Below, piece after piece: positions 53,911 through 62,646 of a DNA stretch of 64,000 bases. How positions within the stretch are numbered: position 1 is the stretch's first letter; the number at the start of each line of letters is the position of its first letter. Location of the stretch: contig NZ_CP108356.1 of assembly GCF_036237315.1 (NCBI RefSeq), positions 3,220,501 through 3,284,500 on the forward strand. The letters run 5' to 3'. A program made the position numbers and the translations under genes. This DNA comes from Streptomyces sp. NBC_01351 (GTDB taxonomy: Bacteria > Actinomycetota > Actinomycetes > Streptomycetales > Streptomycetaceae). Below the pieces are notes generated by a model, which was given only the letters and a program-made list of their open reading frames with translations, was not told the DNA's origin and did not search any database.

Positions 53911-54698
53911 CACATGTCCTTCTGCGTCCGCCAACGTGAATGCGTCACACCGGTTTGTTCTACGAGGCCCCCGCTGCGGCCGCGCTGCGCGGGAACGGCG
54001 TCGAGATCCCTCCCGCCCCCGCCGTCCCGTGGCTGGCCACCGGCATTATGACCGACGGGAACTCCGAGGTCCGATTCGGGCGGGAAGCCGATCTCGCCGT
54101 CCGCCGCTCCGAGCAGTTCGGCGAGCTTCTTCAGGCCCCGGTGCGCGGCGGTGCGTACGGCGCCGGGGCGCTTGCCCAGGGTCTCGGCCGCGCTCTTGGC
54201 GTCGAGTCCGACCACGACCCGCAGGACGACGGCCTCCGCCTGGTCCTGGGGGAGCTGGGCGATCAGGGCCATGGTGCTGCCGGTGGCGAGGGACTCCATG
54301 GCCGCGGAGGCGGTGTCGCACTCCGCGGCCCAGCCGGTGAGCTCGGTGTCGTCGCCGCCGATGGCGGGGCGGCGGCCGCGCATGCGGATGTGGTCGAGGG
54401 CCCGGTTGCGGGCGATGCGGGCGGCCCAGCCGCGGAAGCGGTCGGCGTCGCCGGTGAAGGAGTCGAGGTCGCGGGCGATCTGCAGCCAGGCCTCGGACGT
54501 GACGTCCTCCGCGTCGCCGTCCCCGACGAGCGTGCGTACGTATCCGAGCAGGCGTGGGTGCACGGCGCGGTACACAGCACGGAACGCGTTCTCGTCGCCG
54601 TCCTGTGCCGCGAGCACCGCGGCGGTCAGCTCCGCGTCGTCCCCCAGCAAAGTCCCCAACCCGTTCAACGTCCCAGTACGTGTGGCGCAAATCAGCAC
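53910..54698 (-). CDS. ECF RNA polymerase sigma factor
   Basis: This is a sigma-70 ECF factor of about 262 residues. Region 2 spans NAFRAVYRAVHPRLLGYVRT, GDAEDVTSEAWLQIARDLDS and FRGWAARIARNRALDHIRMR. Region 4 has QLPQDQAEAVVLRVVVGLDA and SAAETLGKRPGAVRTAAHRG (HTH). A glycine-rich tail of about 60 residues follows the HTH. The start is taken as GTG 54698; the longer frame to 55058 is unlikely because it crosses the promoter area and a 9-bp repeat array. It is coupled to the membrane partner gene. Target promoters cannot be told. Confidence 0.87.
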   Translation of the reverse strand: MLICATRTGTLNGLGTLLGDDAELTAAVLAAQDGDENAFRAVYRAVHPRLLGYVRTLVGDGDAEDVTSEAWLQIARDLDSFTGDADRFRGWAARIARNRALDHIRMRGRRPAIGGDDTELTGWAAECDTASAAMESLATGSTMALIAQLPQDQAEAVVLRVVVGLDAKSAAETLGKRPGAVRTAAHRGLKKLAELLGAADGEIGFPPESDLGVPVGHNAGGQPRDGGGGRDLDAVPAQRGRSGGLVEQTGVTHSRWRTQKDM

Positions 54699-54887
54699 GT
54701 TACGGCTTTCCGCACCCCTCGTCCACGTGTTGTACAACCTGCAACCATTCCTACGCGGAGCGGGGTGTGACACAAAACGCACTCGGGGCGCTGACAGGGG
54801 TACGGGCTTGTCGCACGAGCCCGTGACGGATGGCGACCGGGGCCTCTCCTGTGGGGGGTGGCGGCCTCGGTCGTCCTCCACCTCTCC

Positions 54888-54932
54888 GACGTCACTCACG
54901 TCGCTCACGTCACCCGCGCCGCTCACGTCATC
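54888..54932. repeat. Five 9-bp direct repeats upstream of the ECF sigma gene
   Basis: GACGTCACT, CACGTCGCT, CACGTCACC, CGCGCCGCT, CACGTCATC lie head to tail (54888-54932), consensus CACGTCNCT. The array is about 190 bp before the sigma start and 66 bp before the OHCU decarboxylase start, so it could bind a regulator or simply be a slippage repeat. Confidence 0.65.
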
Positions 54933-54997
54933 CTTTCGGCTCACTTCCGGGTGAAAACCTCGAATGGGTACGACACACCCGGCTCCACGTCGATAGC

Positions 54998-55603
54998 GTG
55001 GCGGAACACCCGCGTCGCGCCCCGAGGAGCCCCCTGCTGTCCAGCCACCTTCCGGCACAGGCCCGCGGCAGCTCCGACCCTTCTCACGGCTCCGGACTGG
55101 CGCGGTTCAACGCCCTCTCCCCCGAAGCCGCCCAGGCCGTCCTGATGCACTGCTGCGGGAGTGCGCGCTGGGCGCACCGGGTGGCCGCCCACCGCCCGTA
55201 TCCCGACGTCGGAGCCCTGCTGGCCGCCGCGGACGAGGCCTCGTACGACCTCTCGCAGGCGGACCTGACGCAGGCTCTGGCCGCCGAACGCTCGGCGGAA
55301 CTCGCCCACGACGCCCCGTACGCCGCGCTGCTGGCCCTCGACGCGGCGCACGCCGAGTACGAGCGCAAATTCCGACACGCCTTCGTGATCAGCCTCGACG
55401 AGCACCCTCCGGAGGAGCAGGCGGACCAGCTCCTCACCGCGATCCGCCGCCGGATGGGCCACGAGGTGGACGAGGAGCGATCGATCTCCGCCGACGAGCT
55501 GCGCCGTGTCGCGCGGACCCGGCTGGCCGAGGTGACACGCCGACTGACCTCGACAGATGGGGTACCTGCCACCGAATTCGGGCTATTCGCCCCTGTGGGA
55601 TAG
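54998..55603 (+). CDS. OHCU decarboxylase (uric acid pathway)
   Basis: This 201-residue enzyme decarboxylates 2-oxo-4-hydroxy-4-carboxy-5-ureidoimidazoline to allantoin, the last step of urate oxidation. The body matches the family: FNALSPEAAQAVLMHCCGSA near the start, YPDVGALLAAADEASYDLSQ, and ALDAAHAEYERKFRHAFVIS with the catalytic region. No other urate gene is nearby. The start is uncertain. GTG 54998 overlaps the -10-like TAGCGT (54994-54999), so translation may instead begin at CTG 55034 or 55037 behind GAGGAG, giving about 188-189 residues. It is divergent from the ECF sigma gene. Confidence 0.82.
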   Translation: MAEHPRRAPRSPLLSSHLPAQARGSSDPSHGSGLARFNALSPEAAQAVLMHCCGSARWAHRVAAHRPYPDVGALLAAADEASYDLSQADLTQALAAERSAELAHDAPYAALLALDAAHAEYERKFRHAFVISLDEHPPEEQADQLLTAIRRRMGHEVDEERSISADELRRVARTRLAEVTRRLTSTDGVPATEFGLFAPVG

Positions 55604-55755
55604 TCCGTCCGTGCCTGTTTGATCACACCGATGGCCCCCGCGCAAGGGAACCGACAAAGCGTCGCTACGATGTCCGGGGCCGGAGGACCGTACCCGGCCG
55701 GGCCCGACCGACAAAGAAGCCGGCTGGCCCCCGCCCCGCTTCCGGAGGGTTTTCC

Positions 55756-56136
55756 GTGCCGGCTGGAACGTTGTACCGCGGCCGGGAAGGAATGTGGTCC
55801 TGGGTGGCTCATCGAGTCACCGGCGTCCTCATTTTCTTCTTCCTGTTCGTACACGTCCTCGACACCGCACTCGTCCGCGTCTCCCCCGAGGCGTACGACG
55901 ATGTCGTGGCTACCTACAAGACTCCGATCGTCGCGCTGCTGGAGTACGGCCTCGTCGCCGCAATCCTGTTCCACGCGCTCAACGGTCTCCGTGTCATCGC
56001 CGTGGACTTCTGGTCCAAGGGCCCGCGCTACCAGAAGCAGATGCTCTGGACCGTCGTGTGCATCTGGATCGTGCTGATGGGCGGGGCCCTGTACCCCGTC
56101 CTGGGCCACGCCTACCTTGAACTGTTCGGGAAGTGA
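55756..56136 (+). CDS. sdhC: Succinate dehydrogenase, cytochrome b556 subunit
   Basis: This 126-residue membrane anchor has three helices, starting with MWSWVAHRVTGVLIFFFLFV (residues about 13-32), where the family's H-R-x-T-G-x-x signature binds haem or quinone. HVLDTALV and LFHALNGLRVIAVDFW follow. The start is GTG 55756 with GGAGGG 6 bp upstream. It is the first gene of the operon; the next gene starts immediately (GTGACACGCATG) after its stop. It carries quinone-side electrons from SdhB. The promoter lies in the 150 bp upstream, with a TACGAT -10-like hexamer at 55666-55671. Confidence 0.93.
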   Translation: MPAGTLYRGREGMWSWVAHRVTGVLIFFFLFVHVLDTALVRVSPEAYDDVVATYKTPIVALLEYGLVAAILFHALNGLRVIAVDFWSKGPRYQKQMLWTVVCIWIVLMGGALYPVLGHAYLELFGK

Positions 56137-56141
56137 CACGC

Positions 56142-56633
56142 ATGTCTTCTGACACTTCTTCCGTCGACATGACCAAGGGCGTCGGTGACGTGGAGGGCGT
56201 TTCCCTCTACGACGTCGACAACCCGGCGCCGTACATCGAGGCGCCGCGCAAGCGCACGGGCAAGACCCCGCGCTCGACCCGCGGCAACTTCGAGATGGTC
56301 GCGTGGCTCTTCATGCGCCTCTCGGGCATCGTGCTCGTCGTCCTGGTCATCGGCCACCTGCTGATCCAGCTGGTGCTCGACGGCGGCGTCTCCAAGATCG
56401 GCTTCGCCTTCGTGGCCGGCCGCTGGGCGTCCCCGTTCTGGCAGGCCTGGGACCTGCTGATGCTGTGGCTGGCCATGCTGCACGGCGCCAACGGTCTGCG
56501 TACCGTCATCAACGACTACGCGGAGCGCGCCAACACGCGGCTGTGGCTGAAGGGCCTGCTCTACACCGCCACGGTGTTCACCATCCTTCTGGGCACGCTG
56601 GTGATCTTCACCTTCGACCCGAACATCCGCTAG
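56142..56633 (+). CDS. sdhD: Succinate dehydrogenase hydrophobic membrane anchor subunit
   Basis: This is the second membrane subunit, 163 residues. A cytoplasmic N-terminal segment of about 55 residues is followed by three helices: FMRLSGIVLVVLVIGHLLIQ (about 66-85, including the haem-type His), WDLLMLWLAMLHGANGLRTV and YTATVFTILLGTLVIFTF. ATG 56142 is chosen over the in-frame GTG 56133 because GGGAAG lies at good spacing. It lies between sdhC and sdhA with a 23-bp gap to sdhA. Confidence 0.9.
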   Translation: MSSDTSSVDMTKGVGDVEGVSLYDVDNPAPYIEAPRKRTGKTPRSTRGNFEMVAWLFMRLSGIVLVVLVIGHLLIQLVLDGGVSKIGFAFVAGRWASPFWQAWDLLMLWLAMLHGANGLRTVINDYAERANTRLWLKGLLYTATVFTILLGTLVIFTFDPNIR

Positions 56634-56656
56634 GCAACGGGGCTGAGGCGAACCAC

Positions 56657-58411
56657 ATGAAGATCCACAAGTACGACACCGTCATCGTCGGCGCGGGTGG
56701 CGCGGGCATGCGCGCCGCCATCGAGTCGACGAAGCGCAGCCGCACCGCCGTGCTGACGAAGCTGTACCCCACCCGCTCCCACACGGGCGCCGCGCAGGGC
56801 GGCATGGCCGCCGCGCTCGCCAACGTGGAGGACGACAACTGGGAGTGGCACACCTTCGACACGGTCAAGGGCGGTGACTACCTGGTCGACCAGGACGCCG
56901 CCGAGATCCTGGCGAAGGAGGCCATCGACGCGGTCCTCGACCTGGAGAAGATGGGCCTGCCGTTCAACCGCACCCCGGACGGCACCATCGACCAGCGCCG
57001 CTTCGGCGGGCACTCCCGCAACCACGGCGAGGCGCCGGTCCGCCGGTCCTGCTACGCCGCGGACCGCACGGGCCACATGATCCTCCAGACGCTGTACCAG
57101 AACTGCGTCAAGGAGGGCGTGGAGTTCTTCAACGAGTTCTACGTCCTGGACCAGCTCCTGGTCGAGGAGGACGGCGTCAAGAAGTCGGCCGGTGTGGTCG
57201 CGTACGAGCTCGCCACCGGCGAGATCCACGTGTTCCAGGCGAAGGCCGTCATCTACGCCTCCGGCGGCACCGGCAAGTTCTTCAAGGTGACCTCCAACGC
57301 GCACACCCTCACGGGTGACGGCCAGGCGGCCTGCTACCGCCGCGGCCTGCCGCTGGAGGACATGGAGTTCTTCCAGTTCCACCCGACGGGCATCTGGCGC
57401 ATGGGCATCCTGCTGACGGAGGGCGCCCGCGGTGAGGGCGGCATCCTCCGCAACAAGGACGGCGAGCGCTTCATGGAGAAGTACGCGCCGGTCATGAAGG
57501 ACCTCGCGTCCCGTGACGTCGTCTCGCGCTCCATCTACACGGAGATCCGTGAGGGCCGCGGCTGCGGTCCCGCCGGTGACCACGTGTACCTGGACCTGAC
57601 GCACCTGCCGCCGGAGCAGCTCGACGCGAAGCTCCCGGACATCACCGAGTTCGCGCGCACGTACCTGGGCATCGAGCCGTACACGGACCCGATCCCGATC
57701 CAGCCCACCGCGCACTACGCCATGGGCGGCATCCCGACCAACGTCGAGGGTGAGGTCCTCATGGACAACACCACCGTCGTCCCGGGCCTGTACGCGGCCG
57801 GCGAGGTCGCGTGCGTGTCGGTGCACGGCGCGAACCGCCTCGGCACCAACTCGCTGCTGGACATCAACGTCTTCGGCAAGCGCTCGGGCATCGCGGCCGC
57901 CGCGTACGCCCACGCCAACGACTACGTCGAGCTGCCGGAGAACCCGGCGCAGCAGGTGATCGACCTGGTCGAGCAGCTGCGCAGCTCCACGGGCAACGAG
58001 CGGGTCGCGGAGCTGCGTCTGGAGCTCCAGGAGACGATGGACGCGTGCGTGATGGTGTTCCGTACGGAGCAGACCATCAAGACCGCGGTCGAGAAGATCG
58101 CGGAGCTGCGCGAGCGCTACAAGAACGTGTCCGTCCAGGACAAGGGCAAGCGCTTCAACACGGACCTGCTGGAAGCCATCGAGCTGGGCAACCTGCTCGA
58201 CCTGGCCGAGGTCATGGCCGTGTCCGCGCTGGCGCGCAAGGAGTCCCGCGGCGGTCACTACCGCGAGGACTACCCGAACCGCGACGACGTCAACTTCATG
58301 CGCCACACCATGGCGTACCGCGAGGTCGGCGATGACGGCAAGGACTCCGTCCGGCTGGACTACAAGCCCGTCGTCGTCACCCGCTACCAGCCGATGGAGC
58401 GTAAGTACTGA
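56657..58411 (+). CDS. sdhA: Succinate dehydrogenase flavoprotein subunit
   Basis: This is the FAD subunit, 584 residues, that oxidises succinate to fumarate. The FAD fold is TVIVGAGGAGMRAAIES (8-24). The FAD attachment His lies in the TRSHTGAAQGGMAAA segment. The active-site loop RRFGGHSRNHGEAPVRRSCY and the substrate Arg in HGANRLGTNSLLDINVFG are present. ATG 56657 is preceded by GGGGCTGAGG. Its stop overlaps the sdhB start by one base (TGATG). No deviation from the family is seen. Confidence 0.96.
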   Translation: MKIHKYDTVIVGAGGAGMRAAIESTKRSRTAVLTKLYPTRSHTGAAQGGMAAALANVEDDNWEWHTFDTVKGGDYLVDQDAAEILAKEAIDAVLDLEKMGLPFNRTPDGTIDQRRFGGHSRNHGEAPVRRSCYAADRTGHMILQTLYQNCVKEGVEFFNEFYVLDQLLVEEDGVKKSAGVVAYELATGEIHVFQAKAVIYASGGTGKFFKVTSNAHTLTGDGQAACYRRGLPLEDMEFFQFHPTGIWRMGILLTEGARGEGGILRNKDGERFMEKYAPVMKDLASRDVVSRSIYTEIREGRGCGPAGDHVYLDLTHLPPEQLDAKLPDITEFARTYLGIEPYTDPIPIQPTAHYAMGGIPTNVEGEVLMDNTTVVPGLYAAGEVACVSVHGANRLGTNSLLDINVFGKRSGIAAAAYAHANDYVELPENPAQQVIDLVEQLRSSTGNERVAELRLELQETMDACVMVFRTEQTIKTAVEKIAELRERYKNVSVQDKGKRFNTDLLEAIELGNLLDLAEVMAVSALARKESRGGHYREDYPNRDDVNFMRHTMAYREVGDDGKDSVRLDYKPVVVTRYQPMERKY

Positions 58412-59178
58412 TGGGCACCCCGACCCTGTCCAAGACGGACACGATGGAGGCGGCAGCCGCCGCCTCGCCGTTCATCACGGTCACCTTCCGGATCCGCCGC
58501 TTCAACCCGGAGATCTCGGAAGAATCGACCTGGCAGGACTTCCAGGTCGAGATCGACCCGAAGGAGCGCGTGCTCGACGGTCTCCACAAGATCAAGTGGG
58601 ACCTCGACGGCACGCTGACCTTCCGTCGCTCGTGCGCGCACGGCATCTGCGGCTCCGACGCGATGCGGATCAACGGCAAGAACAGGCTCGCCTGCAAGAC
58701 GCTGATCAAGGACATCAACCCGGAGAAGCCGATCACCGTCGAGGCCATCAAGGGCCTCACGGTGATGAAGGACCTCGTCGTCGACATGGAGCCCTTCTTC
58801 CAGGCGTACCGGGACGTCATGCCGTTCCTGGTCACCAAGGGCAACGAGCCGACGCGCGAGCGCCTGCAGTCCGCCGAGGACCGCGAGCGCTTCGACGACA
58901 CCACCAAGTGCATCCTGTGCGCCGCGTGCACGTCCTCGTGCCCGGTGTTCTGGAACGACGGCCAGTACTTCGGCCCGGCGGCGATCGTCAACGCGCACCG
59001 CTTCATCTTCGACTCGCGCGACGAGGCCGGCGAGCAGCGGCTGGAGATCCTGAACGACAAGGACGGCGTGTGGCGCTGCCGCACGACGTTCAACTGCACC
59101 GACGCGTGCCCCCGCGGCATCGAGGTCACGAAGGCGATCCAGGAAGTCAAGCGCGCCCTCATCACGCGCCGCTTCTGA
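58411..59178 (+). CDS. sdhB: Succinate dehydrogenase iron-sulfur subunit
   Basis: This is the 255-residue electron-transfer subunit. The 2Fe-2S site is RRSCAHGICGSDAMRINGKN with LACKTLI. The 4Fe-4S and 3Fe-4S ligands are CILCAACTSSCP and FNCTDACPRGIEVTKAI. It is the last gene of sdhCDAB, with its start sharing a base with the sdhA stop. A perfect hairpin follows 22 bp later. Confidence 0.96.
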   Translation: MGTPTLSKTDTMEAAAAASPFITVTFRIRRFNPEISEESTWQDFQVEIDPKERVLDGLHKIKWDLDGTLTFRRSCAHGICGSDAMRINGKNRLACKTLIKDINPEKPITVEAIKGLTVMKDLVVDMEPFFQAYRDVMPFLVTKGNEPTRERLQSAEDRERFDDTTKCILCAACTSSCPVFWNDGQYFGPAAIVNAHRFIFDSRDEAGEQRLEILNDKDGVWRCRTTFNCTDACPRGIEVTKAIQEVKRALITRRF

Positions 59179-59200
59179 TTCCGCTTCGCTGAAGCGCGCC

Positions 59201-59234
59201 CAGGCCCGTACCCCTCTCTAGGGGTACGGGCCTG
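59201..59234 (+). terminator. Terminator of the sdh operon
   Basis: CAGGCCCGTACCCCT, loop CTCT, AGGGGTACGGGCCTG: a perfect 15-bp stem 22 bp past sdhB. Confidence 0.9.
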
Positions 59235-59316
59235 ACGCGCACTCAGGGGCGCGTCAGGGGCGGCTGGGGGTGGTCACCCATGGTTTGCGGATCTTGCTCG
59301 CGGCAGGCTTGCAGCC

Positions 59317-60438
59317 ATGACGAACCCCACCGCGCAGCGTACGAGCTCCGCCATCCGCAAGGCCCGTTGGACCACCCTGGTGGCCGCCGGTGCGGCCGTC
59401 GCCGCGCTGGCGGCGGGGGCGGTGCCGGCGTCGGCGGCCGAGCGGCCCGCCGCCCCCGTGACGGCCACCCCGCACGGGCCCCGGTCGATCGACACCGCGA
59501 AGCTGGCCGCGCTGATGGCCCCGAGCACGGACGTGAGCGGGACCCTGGTCCGGCTGGGCGGCTCGGGCGTGCGGTGGACCGGGGCCACCGGGCCGCTGTC
59601 GCAGGACCCGGCCGCGAACTTCCGCATCGGCAGCATCACCAAGCTGTTCACCTCGACCGTGGTGCTCCAGCTGATCGGCGAGGGCCGCTTCACCATGGAC
59701 ACCCCGGTGCAGGAGCTCCTCCCCGGGACCCTGCCCGCGCACTGGCAGCCGATCACCGTGGGCCAACTGCTGAGCCACACCAGCGGCCTGCAGGAGCCCT
59801 GCGTGGACTTCAGGGGGCTCCAGGCGCCGCCGACCCCGGCGCAGGTCATCTCCCACTGGACCGACCCGAAGTGCGCGGCGCCCCAGTCCCCCGTCCTCGT
59901 GCAGCAGTACAACGGCGCCAACCACTTCCTCCTCGGCATGGTGATCGAGAAGGTCACCGGCCGCTCCTACGCCGACGAGGTCCAGCGCCGGATCGCCCGC
60001 CCGCTCGGCCTGCGCCACACCTACTCCCCGAAGCCGGGCGACCCCGCGATCCCCGGCCCTGTGCTGGCCGACCCGAGCGGAATCGACCCGTGGGCCTGGG
60101 CCGAGGGCGGCATGATCTCCAACGCCCCGGACCTGGAACGCTTCATGACCGCTCTGATGCGCGGCCGGCTGCTGCGGCCCGCCGAGCAGCGGCAGTTGTT
60201 CGTCATGCCGGCCCTCTCGGAAGGGGCCAAGGACCGGTTCAGCATGGGCGGTCTGCTGCGTTCCGATGCCGGCGGGACCGTGGTGTGGGGCAAGACGGGC
60301 TCCATGGGCCGCTCCACGAGCGGGGTGTTCGCCACCGAGCACGGTGCGCGCACCGTCGTCTACTCCCTCGTACCGACCACCAGGGACCACGACCTCCTGC
60401 GCACGCACATCGGCAATCTGGTGGCCGCGGGTCTCTGA
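59317..60438 (+). CDS. Exported serine hydrolase of the beta-lactamase/DD-peptidase family
   Basis: This is a 373-residue secreted protein. A signal peptide reaches about residue 41 (VPASAAE). The serine beta-lactamase-like domain follows: IGSITKLFTSTVVLQLIGEG holds the S-x-x-K nucleophile, LLSHTSGL, QYNGANHF the Y-x-N, and VVWGKTGSMGRSTSG the third K-T-G box. Members are D-alanyl-D-alanine carboxypeptidases, esterases or beta-lactamases. The three motifs are complete, so it should be active; the substrate is not fixed by sequence. It stands alone after the sdh terminator. Confidence 0.88.
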   Translation: MTNPTAQRTSSAIRKARWTTLVAAGAAVAALAAGAVPASAAERPAAPVTATPHGPRSIDTAKLAALMAPSTDVSGTLVRLGGSGVRWTGATGPLSQDPAANFRIGSITKLFTSTVVLQLIGEGRFTMDTPVQELLPGTLPAHWQPITVGQLLSHTSGLQEPCVDFRGLQAPPTPAQVISHWTDPKCAAPQSPVLVQQYNGANHFLLGMVIEKVTGRSYADEVQRRIARPLGLRHTYSPKPGDPAIPGPVLADPSGIDPWAWAEGGMISNAPDLERFMTALMRGRLLRPAEQRQLFVMPALSEGAKDRFSMGGLLRSDAGGTVVWGKTGSMGRSTSGVFATEHGARTVVYSLVPTTRDHDLLRTHIGNLVAAGL

Positions 60439-60480
60439 CCGGGGTACGGGACAGGGGGTCCCTGTGGAAAGATCGGCCAT

Positions 60481-61011
60481 ATGAGCGAGCAGCAGCCGAA
60501 TCCGTACGCGAGCGACCCCTCCCAGGGCGGGGACGCCTACAAGTGGGGCCCCGGTGAGGCCAGTTACGGCTACCCGCAGCCGTACCCGGCGACCTCCGCC
60601 TACCAGCCGACCATCGGCGGCGAGGGCCTCCCGGCCCCCGCCCAGCCTCCCGCCCCCGCCCCCGTCGGCGGCGTCGGCATGTCCATCGGCGACATCACCA
60701 TCGCCGGGGACCAGATCATCACCCCGTCGGGCCCGATGCCGCTCAAGGGCGCGATGTGGAACGCGACCGACTTCTCGCGGACCGAGGAGAAGATGCCGAC
60801 CCACGCGATCGTCCTCGCGATCGTCTTCTTCGTCTTCTGCCTGCTCGGGCTGCTGTTCCTCCTGATGAAGGAGAAGACGACCACGGGCTACATCCAGGTC
60901 ACCGTCACCAGCGGCGGCCGCCACCACTCCACGATGATCCCGGCCCAGGACGCGAACACGTACCCCTGGGTGATGTCACAGGTGAACCTCGCCCGGTCGC
61001 TGAGCTTCTGA
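60481..61011 (+). CDS. Hypothetical membrane protein with Pro/Tyr-rich N terminus
   Basis: This is a 176-residue protein. About 65 residues of Pro/Gly/Tyr-rich sequence (YKWGPGEASYGYPQPYPATS) precede a short folded segment and one TM helix at about 105-125 (IVLAIVFFVFCLLGLLFLLM). An extracytoplasmic tail follows (TTGYIQVTVTSGGRHHSTMI). This is a common actinobacterial arrangement without a known job. ATG 60481 is the first codon. It ends 1 bp from the stop of the opposing gene. Confidence 0.78.
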   Translation: MSEQQPNPYASDPSQGGDAYKWGPGEASYGYPQPYPATSAYQPTIGGEGLPAPAQPPAPAPVGGVGMSIGDITIAGDQIITPSGPMPLKGAMWNATDFSRTEEKMPTHAIVLAIVFFVFCLLGLLFLLMKEKTTTGYIQVTVTSGGRHHSTMIPAQDANTYPWVMSQVNLARSLSF

Positions 61012-61012
61012 C

Positions 61013-61657
61013 CTACACGCCCTCCGTGGTGAAGCGCCGCCAGGCGGGCGCCTCGGGGTCCACGCCCAGGTAGCGCCAGAAGTCGAAGACCGCGAGCGCG
61101 TCCAGCCGGCCCGCCTCATCGCCCTCGCGGACCGGCTGGGCGCGCGGGTCCTCGTCGTCCTCGTCGTCCCAGAGGGGGTCGTCTTCGGGGAGTTCGTCGA
61201 GCCGGATGCTGCTGAGGTAGCCGCGCGCGTGCTCCACGTTCAGCTTCAGGGCCGGGAACTGGGCCACCAGCAGCTCCGGTCGACCGTCGATCGGGCGGCC
61301 GGGGAACCAACTCTGCCCGGGGTAGACCCACTGGATGAAGTGGTCCACAGCCTCGCCGTGATGGAAGAGCTCATAGGCCCAGAAGTCCCCGTCGTGGACG
61401 AAGGTCAGCAGGCCGGGGCAGTCGTACGCGCGCGAGACGTGGAACTGCGCGCGGCGCCGCAGGTCCCACTCCCAGCCGATGTTCCACTCCAGCACCGTCC
61501 AGCCGCCCCGCTGCTCGTACAGCGTGTAGGCGTCGCGCGTCTCCCTGTCGGCGGGTACGAGCGTGTGCCGCTCGCCCTCCCAGAACTCGGCGAGCGCGTC
61601 GTACACCTGCTGGTGGCCGACACCGTGGAAGAGGTTTCGCCGCGTGAAGTAGCCCAT
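61013..61657 (-). CDS. Conserved hypothetical protein
   Basis: This is a 214-residue soluble protein rich in aromatic and acidic residues: QQVYDALAEFWEGERHTLVP, TVLEWNIGWEWDLRRRAQFH, FWAYELFHHGEAVDHFIQWV and ELPEDDPLWDDEDDEDPRAQ. There is no signal peptide or TM helix, and I know no family. ATG 61657 has GGAG 8 bp upstream; ATG 61663, two codons earlier, is an alternative. Such proteins occur among Streptomyces immunity-like hypotheticals, but this is only resemblance. It is convergent with the preceding gene. Confidence 0.7.
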   Translation of the reverse strand: MGYFTRRNLFHGVGHQQVYDALAEFWEGERHTLVPADRETRDAYTLYEQRGGWTVLEWNIGWEWDLRRRAQFHVSRAYDCPGLLTFVHDGDFWAYELFHHGEAVDHFIQWVYPGQSWFPGRPIDGRPELLVAQFPALKLNVEHARGYLSSIRLDELPEDDPLWDDEDDEDPRAQPVREGDEAGRLDALAVFDFWRYLGVDPEAPAWRRFTTEGV

Positions 61658-61802
61658 GCGCATCACTCCGTACCGGTAGGCAATCGAGACCGGCGCATCC
61701 TCGCCCTCACGGGCACCGGCGCGCCATCCGATTACGGCGGCCATCCGTCGGCGTCCTCGAACACGCCGGCGGACGCGGGCCACGGTCGGCGAGGATCCGG
61801 GC

Positions 61803-62558
61803 ATGATCCTTTCTCATGATGTGGACGGCCCCGAGAACGGCCCCGCCGTCGTCCTGCTGCACTCCTCCGTCTGCGACCGCCGGATGTGGGAGCCGCAGTG
61901 GCGGCCGCTGGCCGAGGCCGGGTTCCGGGTGATCCGGGCGGACTTCCGGACCTGCGGCGACTCCCCCGCCGCCGAGGCTCCGTACAGCGACGACGGCGAC
62001 GTGCGGGACGTGCTCGACCACCTCGGCGTGCAGCGGGCGGCCCTGGTCGGAAGCTCCTACGGCGGCAGGGTCGCGCTGCGGCTGGCCGCGCTGCACCCGG
62101 AGCGGGTGACGTCGCTGCTGCTGCTCTGCGCGGGCCGGCCCGGGCACGTGCCGAGCTCGGAGCTGCGGAGGTTCGGGGCGGCCGAGGACGTCCTGCTCGA
62201 CGCGGGGGACCTGGCCGGCGCGGCCGAGCTGAACACCCGTACCTGGCTCGGCCCGGACGCCGACGCCGACGCGCACGCCCTCGTACGGGCCATGCAGCTG
62301 GGGAACTTCGAGGGCGCCCTGGCCGTCACCGGGAGCCATGAGCTGCCGGATTCCCCGGTGGACCTGGCGGCCGTCCAGGCCCCCGTCCTCGCCGTCGGCG
62401 GCGCCCACGACCACCCGGACTTCCGCCGCATCGCCGCCGAACTCCCCTCGCTCGTCCCGGGTGCGGAGCACGTGGAGCTGCCCTGGGCGGGCCACCTCCC
62501 GTCGCTGGAGCGTCCGGCGGAGACGACCCGGCTGATGCTGGATTTCCTTCGGTCCTGA
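61803..62558 (+). CDS. Alpha/beta hydrolase
   Basis: This is a 251-residue hydrolase with the canonical fold: AVVLLHSSVCDRRMWEPQWR at the oxyanion strand, ALVGSSYGGRVALRLA with the nucleophile Ser in G-S-S-Y-G, LAVGGAHDHPDFRR for the acid Asp, and ELPWAGHLPSLERP for the His. The enzyme should be catalytically intact, unlike the Asp-elbow protein at 24210-24932. The start is ATG 61803. It is divergent from the hypothetical gene. The substrate is unknown; the shape suits small-ester or enol-lactone hydrolases. Confidence 0.88.
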   Translation: MILSHDVDGPENGPAVVLLHSSVCDRRMWEPQWRPLAEAGFRVIRADFRTCGDSPAAEAPYSDDGDVRDVLDHLGVQRAALVGSSYGGRVALRLAALHPERVTSLLLLCAGRPGHVPSSELRRFGAAEDVLLDAGDLAGAAELNTRTWLGPDADADAHALVRAMQLGNFEGALAVTGSHELPDSPVDLAAVQAPVLAVGGAHDHPDFRRIAAELPSLVPGAEHVELPWAGHLPSLERPAETTRLMLDFLRS

Positions 62559-62575
62559 GCACGCACCCATTCGCT

Positions 62576-62589
62576 TGAACTTGTTCAAA
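62576..62589. promoter_or_regulatory. Operator TTGAACTTGTTCAA overlapping the -35 of the TetR unit
   Basis: This perfect 14-bp palindrome contains -35 hexamer TTGAAC (62576-62581). A -10 TAGAGT lies at 62599-62604 with a 17-bp spacer. A second palindrome of the same consensus is 45 bp downstream. Confidence 0.8.
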
Positions 62590-62620
62590 AAAAGGCCTAG
62601 AGTCAGCCATGCCAACGAGT

Positions 62621-62634
62621 TGAACACGTTCAAG
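62621..62634. promoter_or_regulatory. Operator TTGAACACGTTCAA downstream of the same promoter
   Basis: This perfect 14-bp palindrome has the TTGAAC-NN-GTTCAA consensus of 62576-62589. It lies about 10 bp past the expected start of transcription and 13 bp before the membrane protein start. Confidence 0.8.
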
Positions 62635-62646
62635 GGGGCTGGGGCT

